DNA from: Paraphaeosphaeria minitans
Lineage: Eukaryota; Ascomycota; Dothideomycetes; Pleosporales; Didymosphaeriaceae
Reading direction: 5' to 3'
DNA length: 64,000 bases
NCBI GenBank assembly: GCA_015832175.1
Contig: WJXW01000007.1
Coordinates: 2,046,001 to 2,110,000 of the forward strand
Made by a program: the position numbers and the translations under genes. Shown here in pieces: positions 11,934 through 22,484 of the stretch. Under the pieces are notes generated by a model, which was given only the letters and a program-made list of their open reading frames with translations, did not search any database and was not told the origin of the DNA. Each line of letters starts with the position of its first letter. The stretch's first letter is position 1.

Positions 11934-13117
11934 AATTGCTTTGTTGGTATTTGATGTCAAAGAGTGTTCTTGATTACTAGAGATGTATGGCTGAAGAGAA
12001 CGGTATAATGGCGACTAGCGCTAAAGCTGGACTGGCCAGGAATTACGAAGTGAATGAAGAGAAAGACAGAAGGACAGGCAGTAACAGAGTATGAAGCAGA
12101 TGGGTCCAGAAATCAGCCTGAGAAGGCTACAAACTGTTCTTAAGGCATGAAGAGGACTCTCGGAACGCGGGTTAGTGTGTTTTGTCCAGGCATGTTCATG
12201 GCGGTTAGCATGCTTCCGATACATGACAAGCGTGTCTGCGACATGTCAGAACCTGTTCATGCTTCAGCCACTTGTTCGGCTGTTACAGGTCTCAACCCCT
12301 ACCTACCGTTGGGGATCGTGAAGCGAGCTGCCCCACCACTTTGGAATGACAGCTCAAGCCGTGGAATGAAATGTTAGTCGATGCCACAGAGTGAATCGCG
12401 AAGACATTCCAGGTTTCTTTTTGTCCACTGTGTTCGCTGCGTTGTGCTGTAGAAATCGCATATTCGTGTTCTGTGCAAGGCTGCAATGGGTTGGTCGCGA
12501 AGCACCCCCTGTTCGAGACGCGTTTGAGATTCCCTCAGCCGCGACCTCGTCAGATGTCGCCCAGACCGGAACCCAAAATTCATCCGGGAACGTTGTTCGC
12601 GGGCCAGGTCTAGCCTTGAGAATTTCGGGATTTCATGCCGTGCGCAATCTCGAGTTGTTTTCAAACGGTTAGCCACCCATACAAGATTTGGGCAGACCTT
12701 CAATCTCTCCAGGAGTGTTTCGTAAAGCAGAACTTGTTTCCATTCACAGCTTGAACTGGACGGCGGGGGTACGTACTGCTAATATAAATCGCTAATGCCG
12801 CCAACTATAGATTGATCTTAGCCACTCCGGCCACTTCTTGCCCTGTCGATCGTCGGCTCGAGCTTGTTCCGGGGCATGACAATTGATCAGTCGTTCCTGC
12901 GATGCGTGTTGCACTTCGACGAGCCATATCACATTCCTGAACGACTGTTTTCGTACCATAGGTAGGTAGCCAACACGAAAGTCAGCCTGCTTCGCAACTG
13001 CTCCAAATGTCAAGAGCATATCTGCTCCATGTGCCTCGATCTTCGCTTGGATAGGCCGCCTTGCATGCTTGGTTTGATGCTGTTACGAGAGTTCCCGCCT
13101 CAACCCATCAAACGCGT
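11934..13117. other. Intergenic spacer
   Basis: No supported gene. Open frames of 60-110 codons overlap on both strands without domains. It holds the cupredoxin 5' flank and the CENP-X 3' flank. Confidence 0.5.
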
Positions 13118-13669
13118 TCAAAAATCGAGCAAGAGCTCGGGTGCAAGTTTCTCCAGATCCTCCACCTGTAAGAAGCGGCTCCCGGGACCTCGTCCATTCC
13201 TAGCCGCTCTTTCGCGCTCGTCCTTCGCCCTCGCAATGGCTTCGCGAACGAATATGCTCATGTAGCTTTCGAACAAGTTCATGGCACCCTTCTGGATCTG
13301 GGTGCCCTCATCTTGGAAGTTGTGATGCAATAGTCTCACCAAGAGAGGTGCGGGTACTGGCGGCGTGGACAGGTCCAGCGCGGCGGGCTGTTGTGGTCGG
13401 GGTTCGTCGTCAAGCGCATCTTCCATCAAGGCGTCGATATCGGAGGGCAAGTCGTCGAAGTCGTCTTCTTGCTCTTCGTCGGATGATACGATGGTCGTCG
13501 TTGGCTGGAAACCTGAGCGGCTGGCCGAGGGTTTCGCGGGTGCAGGTCGCGTCGCGGTGGCCTTGGGCGCGCCTTTGGTGGTAGAGGCAGAATCGGCTGG
13601 CTTGACGGGACGCGGAGGATTGAAGGAGGGACCTTTACGGCGCGCTGGCGGGGCTGCTTTGGGAGGCAT
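13118..13669 (-). CDS. CENP-X / Mhf2-like histone-fold protein
   Basis: Single exon, 183 aa. The last 80 or so residues match the CENP-X family: a short helix (PAPLLVRLLHHNF), the ESYMSIFVREAIARAKDE helix, and the C-terminal FLQVEDLEKLAPELLLDF helix. The partner is expected to be CENP-S/Mhf1. The complex works in the inner kinetochore (CENP-T-W-S-X) and with FANCM/Fml1/Mph1 at stalled forks. The first 100 residues are a disordered Pro/Ala/Lys-rich segment followed by an acidic patch (SSDEEQEDDFDD), making the protein roughly twice the usual length. The ATG at 13669 begins MPPKAAPPARRK; the frame is open further upstream but that sequence looks non-coding. Confidence 0.85.
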   Translation of the reverse strand: MPPKAAPPARRKGPSFNPPRPVKPADSASTTKGAPKATATRPAPAKPSASRSGFQPTTTIVSSDEEQEDDFDDLPSDIDALMEDALDDEPRPQQPAALDLSTPPVPAPLLVRLLHHNFQDEGTQIQKGAMNLFESYMSIFVREAIARAKDERERAARNGRGPGSRFLQVEDLEKLAPELLLDF

Positions 13670-15222
13670 TCTGCGAAAGGATGTGGAGGTGGCAGTGTGG
13701 TGTTGTGATGCGGGGCCTGACGCGACATAGATGCAGGGCAGGCGCGCTGGTGCGAACACGACGTCACATGACCTGCACTGCGTCACTACAGTCTGGCTAG
13801 ACCAGGCTTCAACGCATCTCGTGTCCTCTACGTTGAGACTATTGAATAAGTTGCGTTGTCTTTGTTTCAAGGGAATGAGATTGCGTGCGGCGTTCCCGTC
13901 AACACAAAGTTTGCAAATAGTCTACTGTTTTTTTACAGCCTCTGGAAGGCAACGATTCGCGCAGAAGACTGCAAGCCCATTTAAAGTCATATAATATGCT
14001 TTATTCATGCTTCCACGCGAGCGTGGCACTGCAGGACGTCGTTTTCCTTTTATCGTGGTGCAGCAGCTCCTTTTCGTTTTATCGTGGGTGCACTTGACAA
14101 AGGCTCGACGACTGTGTAGGTATGCACCTTGTCGTTGGACAGCTCACTCTACGCCTGCATGAGGCGCACGGTAGATGCAGCAATCATGAAGTCGGTTCTG
14201 GGAGCACTGACGAAATGGCCGGCTTCGTCCTACGGCAAAACCCCCGCGGGCAGGCGGAGGCGGTTTCATTCAAACAATGAGGCGTAATTGTCAGTGGGAA
14301 CAGCCCATGGCCAACCAGTCTGAACGGCTCTGCTGTGCGGCGCTGGTGCCGGTCTTGTGTGTAGTTGCACGGCGTTGGCGAAAGATTTGACTGTGGAGAA
14401 GCTTGACGTGCATATCCGGCTTCGGCCACCGTCGTACGCACCCCGAGGTTTGATATGGCACCAGCACTTGAAGTCAAGTCGTGTTGGCCTGCACGCACTG
14501 GAGATGTGGTGTAGGTAGAGTACGAGATTGCTCAGGAGGCAGGATAGCCTGTAGATGGTAGTCTATCAGGTATTGAGTAGGATGGACAGGGAAGGATTGG
14601 GGATTGGCAACTTGGACCGGAGCTTGGCTGCAAGCAAGCAAGCGTCCGTGTTGGCCAGGGTCTCACGGGCATCTCTGAAGGATCACGAACGGGGCTCGGA
14701 CGTTGAACCAGATGTGCTGATGACGGCCGGCTCGAAGCCGAACGTTTGCGGTGTGACCTTGCAACCGCTGCAGTGACATGATGGGCCAACGAATGGACCG
14801 TCGCCGTGGTGGGAGCAATCTATCTCAATATTGAGAAGAGGAGGACGAAGACACAGGTGCGAACAAGCAAGCTGGCAGCCTGGCGTTGAGTCCAGACCTG
14901 CAGGAGAAGGGCGCATGCACAGCCTGACAGCCTACCAGCCTACCAGCCGGGCTAGGTAGATGCAGCTTTAAACGAACAGCTGGGCTGACCGACGATGCAG
15001 CTCTCGCCTACGGTAGGTACATGGAGATGGGTCCAAAGGACTGGGGCCGTCAATGACTGTTTTCGTTGCGCGTCCGTCGACTCTCAATGGCCTTCACATG
15101 GCTCACTCAACACTCCTGCCGTCATGGACTGGCCATGGACGCAACCGCATGTGGAAAAAACAACCAACAGAAATGGTCGCGTATGGCGCTCCTGATTGAG
15201 CAGCCGATAATTATAGACGGGC

Positions 15223-15372
15223 GCGGCTTGTCCATCTTGGTGCGGCTTGTCCATCTGGCTCCATCTGGCTACGGCTTGTCCATCTTGCTGCGGCTTGTTC
15301 ATCTTGCTGCGGCTTTGTCCATCTGGCTGCTGGCTGGCTTATCCATCTGCGGCTTGTCCGGCTGCGGCTTGG
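15223..15372. repeat. Imperfect minisatellite with CGGCTTGTCCATCT core
   Basis: About seven variable-length copies of a GCGGCTTGTCCATCTTGCT-like unit, with some copies truncated or with single-base insertions (CGGCTTTGTCC). The unit length is not constant, so no reading frame is preserved. Confidence 0.75.
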
Positions 15373-15834
15373 GGTGTCTTCTTGCAGCGTCGCCTACGCC
15401 CGCCAACGCCTCGTTCCCCTTCCACGCTGGCCCTGTGAGAGAACAGCCCACCAACCCGCCCAAGGCAGAGACGGCCTTTCAGCCACCACCTGCACGCTAT
15501 TCCGATGCGGGCCTCGAGGGGTGAATGACCCTTGACGGTAGGCCTGTCGAGCCAGCGTCGGCGACACTCGTGTACCGCGCCAGACCCATGCTGCCGTGGT
15601 CACTGGTGGTCCAGAGTATGCATGCCGCCTCCCACTGTACCGACAATATAATATAGCCATAACCCGCCCAGTTCGGCACCTCCCCCAGTCCATCTTGCCT
15701 TGTGCGTCACTTCAGACCAGTCGTGCAGTCCATCGCGCTCCTTCCCCGGCCTCCTCTCGCATACGGTAGAATATACAACCAGCTGCGACCGACGGCCCTC
15801 CTCCGTCCTCCCTCCTACCCACCAACCCGCGCCT

Positions 15835-15904
15835 ACCCCCTTCCTCCTCCCTCCTCCCTCCTCCCTCCGCCCTCCTCCCTCCGCCCTCCTCCCTTCGCCC
15901 TCCT
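15835..15904 (+). promoter_or_regulatory. Pyrimidine (CCCTCCT) tract upstream of the MIF-domain gene
   Basis: About 70 bases of almost pure C/T ending some 250 bp before the ATG at 16158. CT-rich tracts near transcription start sites are common in filamentous fungal promoters. Its role here is inferred from position only. Confidence 0.45.
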
Positions 15905-16157
15905 GATAACCAACGCGGGCTTATCTCACTTCTGCGATCACGGCCGTAGGTAGATGGTGGGCGGCATCAAGTCAAACAATCTCGACTGCAGGGTCCCATC
16001 ACACGACCGATACGCCGCACAGACTGACCCTTATCCATATCAAGGAGCCGATCCTGTGCCACTGAGGAATTCACGGCTCCCCGCGACAAACAAACACCTC
16101 TGCGTGTAATCCTCTTACCGCCGCACCCTACGCCAACACACTCCTGCTCAGCCCGCC

Positions 16158-17334
16158 ATGCCGCACTCTGTCAACAAATCCACCTCCTCCAACATGTCGC
16201 GGCCTTCAACCACATCGAGCCATTCCGTCAATGCCTTTCCGCGTCCGGCTGGTGTCAATCTGCTAGCGCCTGAGCCCGCTGCCGAGCACCACCTCTCACC
16301 TTCGCGCTCCACCTTCTCGTTTGATTCGTCGCCCAAGTCGAACCTCCATGTCCAGCGCGATGTCAGTTTGGAAGAGCGAAGACCTGCAAGTCGGGGCCTG
16401 CAAACCACCAACCGAGTGCAGCCTAATGGGTCGCGCCGGCGTGCGCAATTCTATGAAGAGCAATTTGCCTACAAGGACGGATCCACCTCGCTTGCCCGCG
16501 ACCGCGTGATTAGAGATGCGCCCATCATCGCCGAGCTGCGCACCAATGTCATTGTAACTTCACGCACAAGCACCCAGTCTTGGATTGCTGCTGACAGCCT
16601 TCTAGATCAAGGATGAATACACGCTGGTCACGGACCTCTCCCACCATCTTTCCACGCGGTACCAGCGGCCCGACTCGTCCATCATGATCACCGTCAACCA
16701 TTCTGCATGCCTCCTACTGGCTGGATCATTCGAACCTACCTATCTCCTCACCATCACCGCGCTCCCCGTGCAGCTACAGCCGACCACCAACAAGCGCAAT
16801 GCTGCCCTCATCCAGAACTTCCTGTCCGAATCGCTCGGCGTACCGCTGGACCGAGGAATCGTCAAGTTCGTACCCATCCAGGATGATTGCATCGCGACCA
16901 ACGGCACGACCATCCTGGGCGAGATTGAGAGCCTGGAACGCCAAATGGGCGAGGAGAACGGAGGATTGAAGCGGGGTCTCACAAAGAGCTCGAAGCGCTC
17001 CGCCGTCACCAAGGCAAAGAGTAGCTTCCAGCTCGCCCGCAACGTCTCCAAGGCTGACCAGGGTGCCAGAGCAGCTGTCACCCCTCCGCTTCCTAGCCCT
17101 AGCCCGCTCGACTCCGGTGTTGGAGTCGACCGCGACGAGTCCGACACCCTGCGCCCGATCGACAGTAAATTCAAAAACAAGCCCTCGATGAACCCCATGG
17201 CCTCTACGTCGGTCGAGCGCAAGTCTTCCAAAGTGAACGTCGCTTCGACACCGGCCCCACCGCCTATCCCGGCGAGCGCCCCCACGCCCAAGATGGGCAA
17301 ACGAAAAAGCATGATGAACATTTTCAAGCGATGA
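16158..17334 (+). CDS. MIF-like (tautomerase-fold) domain protein with long disordered flanks
   Basis: Exons 16158-16553 and 16606-17334 (374 aa). The 52-nt intron (GTAACT...CTGAC...CTAG) restores a continuous domain. Residues about 118-230 match the macrophage migration inhibitory factor family: the API start strand, a LSHHLSTRYQRP helix, MITVNHSACLLLAGSFEPTYLLTI, and a second half NKRNAALIQNFLSESLGVPLDRGIVKFVPI. In canonical MIF the catalytic proline is residue 1 of the mature protein. Here the equivalent APII is internal, behind about 118 Ser/Pro-rich residues, so classical tautomerase activity would need processing. The C-terminus is Ser/Pro/Lys-rich and ends in a basic KRKSMMNIFKR. The function is unknown; a protein-interaction role is possible. 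Confidence 0.88.
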
Positions 17335-18435
17335 ACGAACACACGACGCTCACGTTGCGTGGAGATCACACCTACATATGATATTAATCGGGGAAGATCA
17401 CGCGGAATTCGTCTTCCGGCACATAATAGCACAACGAGGACACGCTGCACTGCATGAGGGATACAGTACGTGTACATGGCATAGCGGTCCGGCGTTTGAG
17501 TACGGCATGCATCAGCGGCTCACGGGCCACACGGCATTTTCGTTTCTTGTTTCTTGCGTCTGTCATCTTTTTCATCTTCGCGAGCGGGAAAGGATACCCT
17601 TAGTAGCATTTTCTGTTCTAATCATTACCCACCAAAAGCATGGGATTGGAGGATGCATGAACCGAGCATTTCTAGCTAATACCACGGGGCGGAGCTGAGC
17701 TGAGCTGAGCTGGAAGAAGTAGCATAGAGGAAGTCTAGATATCGAATTTTGTCAGATGATCAATGTCTTGCAAGCGTCGCCACCTGGTCTCGTCGTGAAA
17801 TGTGGCGCTCGCGTGGGTACGAGTGCATAGGAAGGTAGGTAGGTAGGTAGGTAGTCTACACCGCATCGCAAGCCTCTCGCTCTCACCGACCATCCATGCA
17901 TATCTTCCAACGAACTCGTTATCTATCTACATAGTCCACCGCACTCCATACACGCATGCCTCGCTCGCACCCGCCCGCCCGCTCGAACCAGCCTAACGTA
18001 GCGATCAGCATAGGTAGATGCAGCTGCACCGCTCCCGCGCTTCGCTGCTTCAGGTTGGTAGGTACCGTAGGTAGCTCTGGCGTCTCACTAGGTAGGTACC
18101 TACCTACGCGAGCGCTCAGCGCTGGAGTCGCGCCCTAGGTAAGGTAGATTATATTAGATTACCTACCTACGCAAGCCACGCTGCGTCGAGGTGCGTCACG
18201 TCGCTAATAAGGCGCTGTAGGGCTGCGCTATGTTGCCTGCGATTCTGGTGCGGTGGGGTTTTCATAGGTAGCGCGACATTGTATCGCACAAGTCAATCGC
18301 GTGTGTCGCAATGATGAAACGCATGGAATGATATTGCAGTAGGTACTACCGTAATCGAGCTATACCTAGACATTTGATAAGCTGGAGGGCTTCCCTCACG
18401 AGCGGCTTTGCTCTGCTCAACTTTTCCTCCAGACT
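17335..18435. other. Convergent intergenic spacer with TAGG/CCTA clusters
   Basis: No gene seen. It has short TAGGTAGG runs at about 17836-17854 and palindromic GGTAGGTACC/TACCTACC clusters at about 18055-18165. A GAGCTGAGCT repeat sits near 17693-17712. Confidence 0.6.
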
Positions 18436-19212
18436 CTACAGCAACCCTAAGAACAGTCCAAGTCCCCCCATCAAACTCCACTCCACCCTCCCCGCCCTTC
18501 CCTCCACAGGCACAAACGCCGTCTTGTTTCCCCTCGACCCTGTCGCCTCCGCCTCCACCGTCCCAGTCCCAGTCCCAGTCCCAGTCCCAGTCCCAGTCCC
18601 AGTCCCAGTCCCAGTCCCCGTCCCCCCAACCTCTCCCTCCCCCGTCACACTCGCCGTCCCCTCCCCACCCGTCGCCGTCGGACTCACCGTCCCCGTCCCC
18701 GTCCCTGTCCCTGTCCCTGTCCCCGTCCCCGCCCCCTCCCTCGCAAACGCAAAATTCCGACTATAACTCAGCACCGGACCCTCATTCCCAATCCCCGGCT
18801 GCACATAGTCCTCAACGAACATCTTAACCCAGTACACGAGCTCGCCGCGGGGAAACCCGAAGCCGAGCGAGCCGTTCCGCGCATCGGGCACGCGCCACGC
18901 GAAGGCGCCCGTGTTGAGTGCGGCCGCGGCGATGGTGCCGCAGAAGGGGTTGCGGGGCCACGGCGGGTGGCAGGGCGAGAGCAGGTCGCGGGCGAAGCCC
19001 CAGGCGGTCGTGTCCCAGAGCTGGAGGGTGATGTGTTGGAAGGCGGGGTTGGGTTGCCACTGGATGGTGAAGATGCTGCCGGGGAGGAGCACCTCGCCGT
19101 GGAGGGGGTGGAGGAAGGGCTGGGTGAGGGCTGGGGTTGCTTTGGAGGTTGCGGGTTGCGCGGTGGTGAGGTGGAGGAGGGTCATGATGAGGAGGGTGTG
19201 GAGGTGGGGCAT
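18436..19212 (-). CDS. Secreted Kre9/Knh1-like N-domain protein with Gly-Thr repeat stalk, GPI-type
   Basis: Single exon, 258 aa. A signal peptide (residues 1 to about 19, [19 protein letters not shown]) precedes an Ig-like domain of the fungal Ser/Thr-rich membrane-anchored (Kre9/Knh1-like) type at about 30-150. Its marks are the [14 protein letters not shown] start, four cysteines/tryptophans in the core, and a [10 protein letters not shown] strand. Residues about 165-235 are mainly Gly-Thr dipeptide repeats encoded by hexanucleotide tracts. The C-terminal 20 residues are hydrophobic, fitting a GPI signal. Expected location is cell wall or plasma membrane; Kre9 relatives affect beta-1,6-glucan, but no activity can be assigned. 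The frame is open upstream of this ATG without coding character. Confidence 0.82.
   Translation of the reverse strand: MPHLHTLLIMTLLHLTTAQPATSKATPALTQPFLHPLHGEVLLPGSIFTIQWQPNPAFQHITLQLWDTTAWGFARDLLSPCHPPWPRNPFCGTIAAAALNTGAFAWRVPDARNGSLGFGFPRGELVYWVKMFVEDYVQPGIGNEGPVLSYSRNFAFAREGAGTGTGTGTGTGTGTVSPTATGGEGTASVTGEGEVGGTGTGTGTGTGTGTGTGTGTGTVEAEATGSRGNKTAFVPVEGRAGRVEWSLMGGLGLFLGLL
18559..18735. repeat. Hexanucleotide repeats coding for the Gly-Thr stalk
   Basis: Two tracts: CCAGTC-type repeats at 18559-18622 and CCCGTC/CCTGTC repeats at 18687-18735. On the minus strand both read as alternating Gly-Thr codons. Because the unit is six bases, length changes keep the frame, so the stalk can vary in length without disrupting the gene. 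Confidence 0.9.
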
Positions 19213-20131
19213 GGTGATATGACGTGACGACGACGAAGACGACGGATATATCGAGGCCGTTGTGATCTGGCTGTTGCTGGCTAGTGCTGCAGTCAAACCT
19301 GAGCTCTTGACATCGGGGCATCGCTGGTTATGCATCAGCAAAAAGTCTGCTCAAACAAAAGAGCAAGAAAATTGGTTGCCCGTTTACATCTCCCATATTG
19401 AGTGCGCCATATGAGTTTATGCCGTGCCTCCGCATCGATCGCATCATTTGACAGTCAATACCCCAGCAGTAATTATCTCAATCACGAACTTCACTGTGTT
19501 GTCGATTGGCCAATGGCAGTCTTGTCTTGTGTATAGGGAATGCTCTACCTGATTGGCCCGGTACGGAAGGGTGGGGATAATATATGACTTGGCGCTCCAT
19601 TGATAGATTGCCGAAAGCTTGATCCCGCACCCTGAGTAGATTGAACAAGGCTTGAGTTCTAGGCCCACCTCAGTTGGAACCTGCGGTGGTGCGATGGCAG
19701 CAGATGTAGGTTTAGCACCGAATGTGGTCCGTATTCCATATCAGAGTGGAGCAGGAGATGTATCCTTCCTTGGTCAAAAAGTACAATCGAATCTTTTGCA
19801 GTGCGGCCGGGTCATCGGGTACTACTCTATCAATAGTAATGGACTCCGCACATCCTGATCCTGATATCACGTCATCCTGGTATCCCACGTGCTTTGTTAT
19901 TATCCACACTGCCGCTTTCCGTGCCGGAAAGGTTCGGTCAACCTCTGGGGTCAGACACCCGAACCCGTGACGATGATTGTGGGGTCTGACTGATTGGGTA
20001 GGAGAACTCATGCATGGCTTGTCTATCCATGTAGGGTCCCGTTGGAGCTTAGCCTTCCATCTTTTATGTAAATCTAGGATAGCCGCCTATTGTTTGCCAA
20101 AAGCTTGTCGATCCAAGGCCTTGGGTTGTTA
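19213..20131. other. Intergenic spacer
   Basis: No supported gene; only short domain-less frames on both strands. It contains the Kre9-like gene 5' flank and the PAN-like gene 3' flank. Base composition is more AT-rich than neighbouring coding DNA. Confidence 0.5.
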
Positions 20132-20907
20132 TCAATCATTGCGGATCAGGCCGTTCACGAGCGTTGTCGACACCGTGAACAAAATTATCGCAGGAATAGA
20201 TATCGAAACGAACGTAGCCGCAGAACTATGTGACTGTCAGCATGCATCGTAGACTATCACAGTACAAAACAAGAGGGCTGATACTTCTTTCGGGACCCGC
20301 TTCGATTATAACAACGCTCAGCTCCGCAATACTCAAATGTCTGCCCCGGTCCTGGCGATGGATACAGCCCTGTAGTAGGATCGATAGCTCTCGTATTGAA
20401 ATACGCGTTAGAGTCAATGATTAAGCGTTCAAAGTTGTAGTCCCAAGAGCCATGGTTCTTCGCCTTGGCCTCTGTCACAAAAGTGGACCACATTGTGCAC
20501 TTTATCAACGTTGTAGATGGTGGATTGGGACAGAGACGCCCCGGCTTGATGGATGGAGCGCGCTCGAAGAAGATGTTGATGGACTGGCACTCGTTCTTCT
20601 CGGTACAGTGGTCAGCACATGCGAAGGTGTCGTACGAATCCAGAATCTCGTAGCCTAGGTAGTTGTCGCCTGTGCTCGAAGCGTTCAGACCTTGAAAGGA
20701 TCGTGTCCACTGGGCCGGCGTTGGTGCGTTTTTCGAAGGAGAGGTCATTTTCTCGTCGTATAGAAAATATGAGGAGATGTCGAGTTCGGGTTTCGGGCCT
20801 TTGCCTGGGGGTAGCGGCGTGCAACTGTCATTGTTTTTCGCCCAAGAGGCACAAGATCCTAGGCGACCTATTGCACCGATGAACAAGAAGACCCGTGCGA
20901 AGCGCAT
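20132..20907 (-). CDS. Secreted cysteine-rich (PAN/apple-like) protein with hydrophobic C-terminal tail
   Basis: Exons 20907-20285 and 20225-20132 (238 aa). The 59-nt intron begins GTATCA and ends TGCTGACAGTCACATAG, a textbook fungal branch site and acceptor. If unspliced, the protein would stop seven residues after the exon-1 end. Splicing instead adds about 31 residues containing a hydrophobic segment (FVSISIPAIILFTVS), a possible membrane or GPI anchor. Residues 1 to about 19 are a signal peptide. The middle (about 85-160) has the spacing FACADHC...CQSINIFFER...CPNPP...IKCTMW seen in a fungal secreted family resembling PAN/apple modules, which bind carbohydrate or protein. No enzyme domain is present. 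The family assignment is by eye and moderately certain; the second exon is inferred. Confidence 0.7.
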
Positions 20908-22484
20908 CGTGGCGACATATGCTCCCTGAAAGCGTAGAGATGTAGAAATGTTGCCGTTGAGTAAAAACCTGCCTGCGTCAGTGAAATAGGCAAAATCGTT
21001 CGAAAACAGCGCACTGACTCCGAGCTGTAGACTAAGCAGGTAGAATCTAGTCCTCTGGAATGTTATGAGTGCGGCTGATCAGCCTGCGATGTTGTCCAGA
21101 GAGCGCCAGATGGCTACGAAAAGAGGAAGCTACGTGGGCACGACCTACTGACTCTGAACCATCATCATCAGAGCTGTTGAGGCAGGAACCCCAACGGATA
21201 AGAATGTCAAGCAGGCAAGATTCACCGTTGCCATGCTGGAAAGAACATGCTGTTCTCGCCACGAGCTTGATAGGTAGGTACCTAGGTAGGTAGGTAGGTA
21301 TACCGTGAACTTGAGAAAATGCCGGAACAAAAGGCCTGCCAGCGGATGCTATTCCAACAACGTCACCTTGAAAAAGGACGAATATCAGGCTATAGGGGCT
21401 TGCAAGTTCTTCCATATGAGATGCATGATGCCGGTCTTTGAACGTGTGAGAAGTTGGCAATTGCAGTAGACAAGCTGAGGAAGGACCGAGGAAGACGACC
21501 GCGTGGTCCGAGCGGCGTTCGTCGGCCCCGCCCGAGATGGGACGACGTCTCTGAGACCTCCCACCCTTTACACAGGTACCCATGACCCAGCTCATATTCA
21601 TGTTCACGACCGCTCCGTCCATTCTCTGAAACTGTGGATATTCTGATAGTGGAGCTCAGGATACTTCCTGAAAAGCCTTTGAGCGATTTGAAAAGCCTTT
21701 GAGCGATTGAAGACGGCAATTGCACGATGGCCAATTCAACCATTGCAATCTGCGTATTGTTTTTACTTCGGGCTACGATGACATATTCTAGACGTGTGTA
21801 CCGAGGTCGATGCTGGCTGATCATCACGCCCCGGAGCTGGCTGCGGTGTCACACCTCCCAATAGATAATTACCCTCTGAATCTGGACCACGCGAGAAAGA
21901 CATGACGCCTAACGACGTGATCAATTGTGCTTTCGACCACTCTCGAGTCATTATTGTACTCTTCTAGCGCATTCGTATCGGGGCTCTTGATCCAATTGTG
22001 AACAATACGTAGCCCCAGACCACGGCTCCTTTCTTTCGGCCGTCACGCTGCTCAGGTGGTACCTATCCCCCATGACCGAAAATCTAGCCTTGCCAATCAC
22101 AAAGCATGCTGCGAGCAAATTAAATAGGCACCGTGTATGAGCACGGCCTATTGGCTCACATGGTCAAGGCTGGTACGCGTCACACCAAATATGATCGCTG
22201 CCTCAGCAGTGCCTAGCTTCCATTCGTCACGTTATTGTCAAGTATACATATGATTAGCCGGAGAAGAGTTCAGGCAGACAAAGCAGCGATTTCGGAACAG
22301 GCTACAATGAGTGTTGGGCATGATCAGGCAGCAAAGTGTCGTCGCACAAGGAGTTACTGAGGCACTCAAGAAACAATGACTTGAACACTCTCTCCGCGTT
22401 ATCCAACTTCAATCCCAATTACCACACTCTCTTTTCTTCAGGTCTATCCTTAACATCTTCCTTACATTCTCCAATCCTCCAACA
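20908..22484. other. Intergenic spacer
   Basis: No supported gene. A TAGGTAGG/TAGGTACC cluster lies at about 21272-21300 and a perfect 20-bp tandem duplication at 21669-21708. A minus-strand open frame over 21047-21622 crosses the TAGG cluster and has no domain. The last 150 bp are the promoter side of the gene at 22485. Confidence 0.5.
21669..21708. repeat. Perfect 20-bp tandem duplication
   Basis: TGAAAAGCCTTTGAGCGATT occurs twice without a gap. It is likely a recent replication slip in non-coding DNA. Confidence 0.9.

Larger units (their letters stand above)
13670..16157. other. Long intergenic spacer between divergent CENP-X and MIF-domain genes
   Basis: About 2.5 kb with no recognisable gene. 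It contains an imperfect minisatellite (15223-15372) and a long pyrimidine tract (15835-15904) just upstream of the MIF-domain gene. Several overlapping open frames of 60-150 codons have no domains and cross the repeats. Confidence 0.55.

Noticed and set aside
21047..21622. 191-codon minus-strand frame
   Set aside because: Crosses a TAGG microsatellite and overlaps another frame. No domain or splice logic.
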